Source of the DNA: Oligoflexus sp.
Lineage (GTDB): Bacteria > Bdellovibrionota_B > Oligoflexia > Oligoflexales > Oligoflexaceae
DNA: 13,866 bases
Assembly: GCA_030151925.1 (NCBI GenBank)
Contig: JASLCY010000288.1
Span: forward strand, 1-13,866
Direction: 5' to 3'
The notes under the pieces are model-generated. The model worked only from the letters and a program-made list of their open reading frames with translations. It was not told the origin of the DNA and ran no database searches. Positions 1 through 5,522 of the stretch are shown here, piece by piece; within the stretch, counting starts at the first letter, position 1, and each line of letters begins with the position of its first letter. The position numbers and the translations under genes were made by a program.

Positions 1-2
1 TA

Positions 3-293
3 ACCGATGACGGTTATTATCGGATCACCAACGTCGGCAGCGGGAAGACCCTCGAAATCCGCGACCAGCAGGCGGTATCCGCCGCGGCCATCCAGCAGAA
101 CGATTACTTCGCGAAGAGCTACCAGCAATTCAACATCGCCAAACGCAGCGATGGCTTCTACACTATCCAAACGCGCGACGCCTCCCTGTATCTCGACGTC
201 GCGGGCGCGAGCGTCGAGGACGGTGCGCTCGTCCAGATTTGGAACGACGACACCGGCATGAACGAGGCCTGGTTGTTCATGCCAGCACCCTGA
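3..293 (+). CDS. Ricin-type beta-trefoil lectin domain protein, C-terminal end (5' truncated by window edge)
   Basis: The open frame runs in from the window edge and encodes 96 residues before TGA at 291-293. The residues visible are typical ricin B/CBM13-like beta-trefoil repeats: a YYRITNVGSGKTLEI strand pattern, then QQFNI, then DGFYTIQTRDASLYLDVAG, DGALVQIW and a final NEAWLF. The repeated pattern of 'SGK-x-L-x-[IV]', 'GA-x-VQ-x-W' and a closing aromatic is known from carbohydrate-binding trefoils, where it forms the sugar pocket. The QxW signature is degenerate here (QQF, EAW). The catalytic or other N-terminal part lies outside the window, so whether this is a glycoside hydrolase, protease or stand-alone lectin cannot be told. 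The stop is 35 nt before the next start on the same strand, suggesting co-transcription with the glucanase-like lipoprotein. Confidence 0.8.
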   Translation, partial: TDDGYYRITNVGSGKTLEIRDQQAVSAAAIQQNDYFAKSYQQFNIAKRSDGFYTIQTRDASLYLDVAGASVEDGALVQIWNDDTGMNEAWLFMPAP

Positions 294-328
294 GAATCCC
301 CTCATGGTCCATCGACCCGAGCGCCGTG

Positions 329-1510
329 ATGAAGATGCGAATCGCGATAGCGTTGTTAGCTGCTGCTGCCGCCTGGTCGGCCTGCAAGAATCGTCCGCCG
401 CGCCTCTCCGTTCAGAATGGAACGAACGGGGCTGCTAGCGCCATCGATGATAGTTCGATGGCGTCGCAGGACTCTACCGGCGTCTCGAATCAAAACTCCT
501 CAACCGACGCCGGATCCTCGACAAGTTCTTCAAATTCAATGACAGGCTCGTCGATGAACGACGGGACTGCAACGGGTGCGACCAACACAGGCAGCACTAC
601 CAGCACAGGTTCTACGACCAATACGGGCGGTTCAAACACCGGCAATACGTCCGGCGGGACTTCTACAGGCGTCATGCCGATGGCCGTTCCTCCCTCGCAG
701 GCCGTCTTCTATCGTCCGCTCGGACTCACCCCGGGCGGTTATCAGAAGATCAAGACCGCGAAGTTCCCGGATGTGTGCGAGAAGGGCGAAACCCAGCCGA
801 CGACCGGCGCGCTCTTCCCTTTCACCGAAGCCCAGACGCTCGTCTTGCGCGGTCCACTCTATATGAGCGATCTCGCCGTCTACGAGAAGAAAGGCACGAC
901 CTGGGCTCGCACGGCCGATCTTTCCACCCTCACCTGGAAAGAAGATAACTACGGCACCTATGCGAACGTGAACGGCTTGCCCAGTGCCACCGCCCTGCTC
1001 GGCAACGGCCGCGAGATCTTCACGAGCCTGCCCGGATCGGGCGAGAAGATGATTTTCGTGAAAGTGAAGATGCCCTATCCCACCGCCGCGCCCGCGGCCG
1101 GTGATCAGGACGATGTGCCCGCGGTGTGGATGCTGAACAGTCGCATTTTCGAGGCACCTTCGAACCAATACTTCTGCAACTGCCGCGGCCTCGGCAACCC
1201 GGGCGGCTGCGGTGAGCTGGATATAGCCGAGATTATCCCCGGTAAACGCGACCAAGTGACTACTACGATTTATTCTTACGAAGGCGCGGTCGGCGGTTTC
1301 CTGGCTTCGGCGCGCCCCACTTCGAATTTCCAGATTTACGGCGCTATCCTGCATTCCGACGGAAGCGCGGGCGAGGCGGTCGTCCTCGAGGCCGCTTCTT
1401 TTGATTTCACCATCAAGGAAATCCCTGATAGCTTCGTGGCTAAGGAATGGCTGCCTTCGGCTCGCCGTTTGAACGCGGGCGCGGAGGCCTTGAATCCGCC
1501 CCCTAAATAA
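329..1510 (+). CDS. Lipoprotein with Tos1/YJL171C-like (GH16-type) glucan hydrolase domain
   Basis: From ATG 329 the protein has 393 residues. Residues 1-19 look like a lipoprotein signal (KMR, hydrophobic core, WSAC with Cys19), so an outer-membrane or periplasmic anchor is likely. Residues about 30-115 are a low-complexity Ser/Thr/Asn/Gly linker with TGS/TNTG units. The C-terminal domain, about 120-365, contains PAVWMLNSRIF (264-274), Cys283, Cys285 and Cys294, and GELDIAE (295-301). The ExDxxE arrangement E296/D298/E301 matches the catalytic motif of GH16-like beta-glucanases, and the Cys-rich run before it resembles the C-terminal domain of fungal Tos1/YJL171C cell-wall proteins (from memory of that family). 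Beta-1,3-glucan cleavage is inferred. No clear Shine-Dalgarno separates GTG 326, ATG 329 and ATG 335. ATG 329 is chosen for the signal peptide. It sits between a lectin-domain gene and a DMT gene on the same strand. Confidence 0.65.
   Translation: MKMRIAIALLAAAAAWSACKNRPPRLSVQNGTNGAASAIDDSSMASQDSTGVSNQNSSTDAGSSTSSSNSMTGSSMNDGTATGATNTGSTTSTGSTTNTGGSNTGNTSGGTSTGVMPMAVPPSQAVFYRPLGLTPGGYQKIKTAKFPDVCEKGETQPTTGALFPFTEAQTLVLRGPLYMSDLAVYEKKGTTWARTADLSTLTWKEDNYGTYANVNGLPSATALLGNGREIFTSLPGSGEKMIFVKVKMPYPTAAPAAGDQDDVPAVWMLNSRIFEAPSNQYFCNCRGLGNPGGCGELDIAEIIPGKRDQVTTTIYSYEGAVGGFLASARPTSNFQIYGAILHSDGSAGEAVVLEAASFDFTIKEIPDSFVAKEWLPSARRLNAGAEALNPPPK
565..672 (+). repeat. Degenerate Thr/Gly/Ser/Asn-coding repeats (lipoprotein linker)
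   Basis: The DNA is a loose tandem array of ACC-AxC-ACx-GGx units coding for TNTG, TSTG and NTGG steps (about residues 80-114 of the lipoprotein). The copies are imperfect. It most likely encodes a flexible extracellular spacer between the lipid anchor and the hydrolase domain, and may vary in length between strains. Confidence 0.5.
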
Positions 1511-1525
1511 GGCGGAAGAACCTCA

Positions 1526-1885
1526 ATGACGGGAACACCGGGAAACGCTTGGAAGGCCGCGGGCCTTCTGCTCGCCAGCAACATCTTCATGACCTTCGCC
1601 TGGTACGGGCACCTGAAGTTCAAATCCAAACCCCTGATGATCGTGATACTCGCGTCGTGGGGCATCGCCTTCTTCGAATACTGCTTGCAGGTCCCCGCGA
1701 ACCGCATCGGCTCGGACTCGCTGTCGGCAAGCCAGCTGAAAGTCATGCAAGAGGTCATCACGTTTACGGTGTTCGGCCTGTTCAGCTACTTCTACCTGAA
1801 GCAATCACCGACGCGTTACGACCTCTTCGCCTTCGTCCTAATCGTTGCGGCCGTCGCGATCAGTCTGTTCCAGCCTTCGGCGTAA
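1526..1885 (+). CDS. DMT-superfamily small membrane protein (DUF486/DMT_6)
   Basis: The 119-aa protein has four predicted membrane helices, roughly residues 9-29, 36-56, 73-93 and 97-117. Family-typical segments are FMTFAWYGHLKF near the start, ASWGIAFFEYCLQVPANRIG in helix 2 and its loop, and QLKVMQEVITFTVF in helix 3, all hallmarks of the DUF486 group of the drug/metabolite transporter superfamily. The substrate of this group is not established, so only an inner-membrane transporter-like role can be stated. GGAAG at 1514-1518, 7 nt from ATG, supports the start. It begins 15 nt after the glucanase-like lipoprotein stop, so the two are probably co-transcribed. Its last 26 nt overlap the 3' end of the convergent mqo gene. 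Confidence 0.9.
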   Translation: MTGTPGNAWKAAGLLLASNIFMTFAWYGHLKFKSKPLMIVILASWGIAFFEYCLQVPANRIGSDSLSASQLKVMQEVITFTVFGLFSYFYLKQSPTRYDLFAFVLIVAAVAISLFQPSA

Positions 1886-3419
1886 GGAGCTTCGAGCCTC
1901 CTTCGCCGTCGACCATCACGTACTTGATCTTGAGCGGCACGCTGCTCCATTCGCGGACGCGGTTCTGCAGCTCCGGATTGTTATCGAGCTTTTGCCCGTA
2001 GGATGGGATGATCTGCTTGAGTTTCTCCGCCCAGCCGCTCTTCAGTCTGTCGCCGAAACACTTATGCAGGACGTCGAGCATGATGGGGGCGGCTGAGGAC
2101 GCGCCGGGCGAAGCTCCCAGGAGCGCTGCGATCTTGCCGTCCTGCGATGTCACGAGCTCCGTCCCGAACTGCAGGATCCCGCCCTCTTTCTCGTCTTTCT
2201 TCACCACCTGGACGCGTTGTCCCGCGACCTCGAGCTTCCAATCCTTCGCCGTCGCGTGCGGGAAGAATTCCCGGAGAGCGTCGAGCCGCTGCTCATCGCT
2301 GAGAGTGAGCTGGCCGATCAGGTATTCGACGAGAGGAAGGTTCTTGAGGCCGGTGTCGATCATCGGCATCAGGTTCTTCAGATCGAGGGATTTCGGGAGA
2401 TCGAACCAAGACCCGTTCTTCAGGAACTTGGTCGAGAAGGTCGCGAACGGTCCGAAAAGCAAAGCCTTCTTGCCGTCGATGACGCGAGTATCGAGGTGCG
2501 GTACGGACATCGGCGGGGAGCCGACCGGCGCCAGGCCGTAGACCTTCGCATCGTGACGTTTCACGAGATCTTCGTTATACGTGACGAGCCACATACCGCC
2601 GACCGGGAAGCCGCCGTAGCCGTCGGCCTCGGGGATATCCGATTTCTGCAGGAGATAAAGGGCTCCGCCGCCCGCGCCGATGAAGATGAAGCGCGCTCCG
2701 ACCCGAGCCTCGCTCTCGCGTTTGTGATCGTGCACCGTCACGTGCCAGCCGCCTTCTCCCGCACGGACGATGTCTTTGACTTCGTGGTCCAGGAACAGTT
2801 CGACATTGTCCGCCTGCGAGAGCGAAGCGATGAGCTGGGTCGTGAGGTCACCGAAGTTCACGTCCGTTCCCATCTCCATGCGAGTCGCCGCGACCTTCTC
2901 GGTGACCTTCCTGTCCTTCATCACCAGAGGGATCCAGCTTTCGATGACCTTCGGATCCTCGGAGTACTGCATGCCTTGGAAGAGCGTATGCTTCTGCAGG
3001 TCGGCGTAACGCTTCTTGAGGAAAGCGACGTTTTTCTCGCCCCACACGAGGCTCATGTGCGGGACGCTGTTGATGAAGGCGCGAGGATCCTTGATTACGC
3101 CCTTGCGGACCTGGTGCGCCCAGAACTGCTTGGAGACTTCGAACCATTCGTTGATCTTGACGGCCGCGCTGGAATCCACCGAGCCATCGTCTTTCACATG
3201 AGTGTAATTCAGCTCGCAAAAGCCGGAGTGTCCCGTGCCGGCGTTGTTGAGCGGAGCCGAGCTTTCTTCGGCGATATCGTCCAGGCGCTCATAGATCGCT
3301 ATGGAGAGCGTGGGGTCGAGTTCTTTTAAAAGAGCGCCGAGAGTCGCGCTCATGATGCCGGCGCCGATCAGGACCACGTCGTAGGTTGCTTGGAGATTCG
3401 GATTTTTCTGGAGCGTCAT
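1860..3419 (-). CDS. mqo: Malate:quinone oxidoreductase
   Basis: This 519-aa protein is the FAD-dependent, membrane-associated enzyme that oxidises (S)-malate to oxaloacetate and passes electrons to the quinone pool, bypassing NAD-linked malate dehydrogenase. The N-terminal dinucleotide-binding motif is VVLIGAGIMSA (residues about 15-25), followed by the MQO hallmark NNAGTGHSGFCELNYT (58-73). Near the C-terminus lies the second hallmark, LGASPGASSAAPIMLD (about 434-449). The length is close to the usual 490-520 residues and the reading frame is intact. The start ATG (3417-3419) is preceded by GAGG about 8 nt upstream. It stands alone on the minus strand. Its 3' end overlaps the convergent DMT gene by 26 nt. 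A 12-bp palindrome lies about 90 nt upstream and may be an operator. Confidence 0.95.
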   Translation of the reverse strand: MTLQKNPNLQATYDVVLIGAGIMSATLGALLKELDPTLSIAIYERLDDIAEESSAPLNNAGTGHSGFCELNYTHVKDDGSVDSSAAVKINEWFEVSKQFWAHQVRKGVIKDPRAFINSVPHMSLVWGEKNVAFLKKRYADLQKHTLFQGMQYSEDPKVIESWIPLVMKDRKVTEKVAATRMEMGTDVNFGDLTTQLIASLSQADNVELFLDHEVKDIVRAGEGGWHVTVHDHKRESEARVGARFIFIGAGGGALYLLQKSDIPEADGYGGFPVGGMWLVTYNEDLVKRHDAKVYGLAPVGSPPMSVPHLDTRVIDGKKALLFGPFATFSTKFLKNGSWFDLPKSLDLKNLMPMIDTGLKNLPLVEYLIGQLTLSDEQRLDALREFFPHATAKDWKLEVAGQRVQVVKKDEKEGGILQFGTELVTSQDGKIAALLGASPGASSAAPIMLDVLHKCFGDRLKSGWAEKLKQIIPSYGQKLDNNPELQNRVREWSSVPLKIKYVMVDGEGGSKLLTPKAGTD

Positions 3420-3456
3420 AGGACTAGCCTCGCTGAAACATTGGGAGCGACGAAAC

Positions 3457-3471
3457 CTAGGCTCATCCTAG
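3457..3471. promoter_or_regulatory. Short inverted repeat in the mqo leader
   Basis: CTAGG and CCTAG flank a 5-nt spacer about 40 nt upstream of the mqo start codon. A 5-bp perfect inverted repeat can arise by chance. It could be a regulator half-site pair or a small leader hairpin, and I cannot assign it to a known regulator. Confidence 0.25.
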
Positions 3472-3505
3472 CCGAGCTCAAGGGAAAATGCTTCAGGCCA
3501 TTCGT

Positions 3506-3517
3506 GTCATAAATGAC
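3506..3517. promoter_or_regulatory. Palindrome GTCATAAATGAC upstream of mqo
   Basis: Perfect arms GTCAT and ATGAC are separated by AA, about 90 nt before the mqo start, in an AT-richer patch of the intergenic region. The position fits an operator overlapping or flanking the mqo promoter. It does not match the FNR (TTGAT-N4-ATCAA) or CRP consensus, so the regulator is unknown. Confidence 0.3.
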
Positions 3518-3599
3518 GGAGAAGTCTGCATATAAATCTGTATGGGCAGGTTGGATCGAAAGGCGTAACTCTGAGGATGGCGCTCGCGCAGACCTTGGC

Positions 3600-4268
3600 C
3601 TACGCGCGCTTGTAATCCGGCTCCACGAGGGGCCGAGCTTTGTCAGGTTCTGCAGCGGAATGCCGGCCCGACTCGAAGCGTATTAGCGTTTGAGGAAGAA
3701 GTCGATGCCCCACCGCCTTAAACGCGAGGAGGGCGAAGAGCGGAGCGACCACGATATCGATCGTGTAATGCACGTGCTGCGTGAGGAGGAGAAGCGCATC
3801 CAGAGCCGCGAGCCCGCGGTAGAGATACCGTAGGCGCGGTTTGAGGAAGACCAGCGAGAAGAGGACCAGGGTCGAGACATGGCCCGAGAAGAAGAGGTCC
3901 TTGGTGATCCGTTGGCCAAAAACCAGACTGTCGCTGAAGGGGTCCGTGAGCAGCACCATGGCTTCGGGAGGGCTGAGAGGCGCGAGCCAGATGCACAGGC
4001 CGCGCAGGAGCTGAAGCAGGCTGTAGGAGTAGATCAAACGCAAAACGTTCCGGCGTTCGTAGAAGGCGAGAGGGATGCCGACCAGGATGGGCATATAAGT
4101 CACGATAAAGATCGGTAGGCTGAGGTCGTATGCGGGCCAAATGGCAAGGAGAGGATCTGACAGCGTCACACTCGGCCTGTCCTGGATATAAAGCATGAGG
4201 CTTTTGAAGCAAGTACCAGCCATAACCATGACGGCGAAGGCTAACGCGAGTTTCAGGAGGTTCTTCAA
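3600..4268 (-). CDS. PAP2_C / sphingomyelin-synthase-like membrane enzyme
   Basis: The 222-aa protein has about six hydrophobic segments and the active-site layout of the sphingomyelin synthase/PAP2 superfamily C-terminal domain. KDLFFSGH at 123-130 (His130) corresponds to the SGH motif, and HVHYTID at 165-171 gives His167 and Asp171, the H-x3-D pair that completes the His-His-Asp triad. An LLRGLCIWLAPLSPP stretch (87-101) resembles the Arg/Pro-rich motif preceding the active site in SMS proteins. Known members transfer a phospho-headgroup between a glycerophospholipid and a ceramide-like acceptor, or hydrolyse a lipid phosphate. Which applies here is not shown. The start appears to be TTG (complement of 4266-4268), giving a basic N-terminus followed by a hydrophobic helix. 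An in-frame stop lies just upstream and no ATG occurs before residue 14. It is divergent from the SRAP gene. Confidence 0.75.
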   Translation of the reverse strand: MKNLLKLALAFAVMVMAGTCFKSLMLYIQDRPSVTLSDPLLAIWPAYDLSLPIFIVTYMPILVGIPLAFYERRNVLRLIYSYSLLQLLRGLCIWLAPLSPPEAMVLLTDPFSDSLVFGQRITKDLFFSGHVSTLVLFSLVFLKPRLRYLYRGLAALDALLLLTQHVHYTIDIVVAPLFALLAFKAVGHRLLPQTLIRFESGRHSAAEPDKARPLVEPDYKRA

Positions 4269-4291
4269 AGGTACGCTCTTGTTTTAAACGG

Positions 4292-4306
4292 GATAGGCCT
4301 CCTATC
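4292..4306. promoter_or_regulatory. Inverted repeat GATAGG-CCT-CCTATC in divergent promoter region
   Basis: Perfect 6-bp arms with a 3-nt spacer lie in the 88-nt gap between the divergent SMS-like and SRAP genes. The repeat ends 2 nt before TATACT (4309-4314), a good -10-like hexamer for the SRAP gene. A protein bound there would cover the spacer of that promoter. No good -35 hexamer is visible. It is not an E. coli-type LexA box (CTGT-N8-ACAG), although SRAP genes are often SOS-linked. Confidence 0.4.
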
Positions 4307-4356
4307 GTTATACTGTTTCAGGCGTTCGCATCCAACCCTTATTCAGGACTATTACG

Positions 4357-5037
4357 ATGTGTTACAGCGTCACGATCAAACCAGACCTTCGGCAGCTCGA
4401 AAAGGAGTTCGGCGCTCATATGATGCGCGACTCCTTTGCGGAGCATGAACGCAAAGCCAAAGCCGATCCGAAACACTACAAATCGATCGCCGAGCATCAG
4501 CGCATCTATCCCAATTACTATGCGCCGGTGATCGTGATCGAGAAGGGCAAGAAAGTGATAAAACCCATGCGCTACCGTCTGAGGCCGAGCTGGGCGGCTG
4601 AGGAAATCCCTTCGAAATTCAACGTCTTCAATGCACGGATCGACAGCCTTGAGGAAAGGCGCAGTTGGAAGCCGATCTTCATGAAGAGGCACGGGATCAT
4701 AGTCTTCGAACGCTTCTATGAGTGGGTGGAAGATCCTGAGACGGGTAAAAAGAAGGTCATCAGCTTTCAACCCGAAGGCCGCGATGAGATGTGGGCTCCG
4801 GTGCTTTGGGATCGATGGACGGACGGGAAGGAGACGCTAGAGAGCTTCGCTATCATCACCCGAGATCCGCCGCCCGAAATATCAATGATGGGGCGTGACA
4901 GATGTCCTGTCTTTATTCATCATGATGTTATCGATCTTTGGCTCCATCCGGAGCGCTCTACTAAAGATAAAATATACAAAATCCTCAACACGCTCGAAAA
5001 ACCCGTCCACTATGGTTGGCTGCCCGCGGTAGCCTGA
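4357..5037 (+). CDS. SRAP-domain protein (YedK/HMCES-type abasic-site DNA crosslinking protein)
   Basis: The 226-aa protein starts Met-Cys. In this family Met is removed and Cys2 forms a thiazolidine crosslink with abasic sites in single-stranded DNA, shielding them at replication forks. Other family features present are FNARID (90-95, the Asn/Arg of the NAR motif), FYEWVED (120-126, the catalytic Glu122) and the C-terminal DRCPVFI block (181-187). The usual active-site His before this block reads as Arg180 (GRDRCP where I expect GHDRCP), which may impair the chemistry. The start is fixed by Cys2 and by AGGA at 4345-4348, 8 nt upstream. It is probably expressed from the -10-like TATACT at 4309-4314 and is convergent with a small unknown gene 4 nt downstream. 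Confidence 0.9.
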   Translation: MCYSVTIKPDLRQLEKEFGAHMMRDSFAEHERKAKADPKHYKSIAEHQRIYPNYYAPVIVIEKGKKVIKPMRYRLRPSWAAEEIPSKFNVFNARIDSLEERRSWKPIFMKRHGIIVFERFYEWVEDPETGKKKVISFQPEGRDEMWAPVLWDRWTDGKETLESFAIITRDPPPEISMMGRDRCPVFIHHDVIDLWLHPERSTKDKIYKILNTLEKPVHYGWLPAVA

Positions 5038-5041
5038 TCCG

Positions 5042-5389
5042 TTAATGACAGGGAACGATGCGCCCGTGCTCATCGAAAGAGAGTCCATCTTCCTGCATGA
5101 CCCGCCTGAGCCGAATTTCAAGCTTGAGACGAGAGAGCTTCGGTAAGGCGGCCGCTCGCCTATAAGCTTCCTCAACAAAAGGGATAATTCGGTTCACGCT
5201 GTCCGGCACTCGCCAATCGATGCCGCGAAACCTGGCCTCCAGAGCTGAGCCCTGTTCCGAAGGGATGAGAGCAAGGCTGAGCCCGCTACGCCTCATCGAG
5301 TCCGTTATTGACCAGCCACCAAACTCGCGGGTTTGATCTATCAGAATCCCGAAAGCCGTCCGAGTCGGTCGCGAGATGATTTCTTCCAT
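5042..5389 (-). CDS. Hypothetical protein, 115 aa
   Basis: I do not recognise this protein. From the ATG at 5387-5389 it has 115 residues, soluble and charged, with no signal peptide or membrane segment. Its N-terminal half contains EFGGWSITDSMRRSG. The C-terminal half is helical and Arg-rich (EEAYRRAA, LKLEIRLRRVMQEDG) and ends in FDEHGRIVPCH, a tail resembling the ends of small N-terminal domains in some abortive-infection proteins, a weak impression only. A frame open to 5431 would add 14 residues, but AGGAG at 5402-5398, 8 nt before the chosen ATG, decides for the shorter form. Its stop lies 4 nt from the stop of the convergent SRAP gene. A 133-nt divergent region separates it from the cytochrome pseudogene. 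Confidence 0.65.
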   Translation of the reverse strand: MEEIISRPTRTAFGILIDQTREFGGWSITDSMRRSGLSLALIPSEQGSALEARFRGIDWRVPDSVNRIIPFVEEAYRRAAALPKLSRLKLEIRLRRVMQEDGLSFDEHGRIVPCH

Positions 5390-5397
5390 GAACTTTT

Positions 5398-5402
5398 CTC
5401 CT
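5398..5402 (-). promoter_or_regulatory. Shine-Dalgarno AGGAG fixing the start at 5389
   Basis: On the minus strand AGGAG lies 8 nt before the ATG at 5389. The upstream in-frame ATG at 5431 has no comparable site, so the 115-aa product is preferred over 129 aa. Confidence 0.65.
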
Positions 5403-5416
5403 GTCAAAATGGATAT

Positions 5417-5440
5417 ACCATACCCATACAAATATATGGT
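5417..5440. promoter_or_regulatory. Inverted repeat ACCATA-N12-TATGGT in divergent region
   Basis: Six-bp arms with a 12-nt spacer lie in an AT-rich patch upstream of the 115-aa gene and the cytochrome pseudogene. An overlapping ATGG-N5-CCAT (5409-5421) shares the left arm. The dimer-sized spacing suits an operator, but no regulator is encoded nearby and chance cannot be excluded in this AT-rich sequence. Confidence 0.3.
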
Positions 5441-5512
5441 TACTCCTTTGCGCCCCAGGGGTCAAATGAAAAGTTCTTCAGATCTGATACACTATAAAAA
5501 GACCTATTTTTT

Positions 5513-5516
5513 GAGG
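5513..5516 (+). promoter_or_regulatory. Shine-Dalgarno GAGG fixing the cytochrome start at 5523
   Basis: GAGG with 6 nt spacing precedes ATG 5523, which opens a lipoprotein signal sequence. The frame is open further upstream, but that extension would bury the signal peptide. Confidence 0.6.
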
Positions 5517-5522
5517 AAAAGT

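Noticed and set aside
2217..3329. A 370-codon plus-strand open frame inside mqo
   Set aside because: It is the antisense shadow of a confidently identified mqo gene, and its translation shows no family features.
4269..4356. E. coli-type LexA box upstream of the SRAP gene
   Set aside because: CTGTTTCAGG (4313-4322) starts like one, but no ACAG half-site follows at the right distance.
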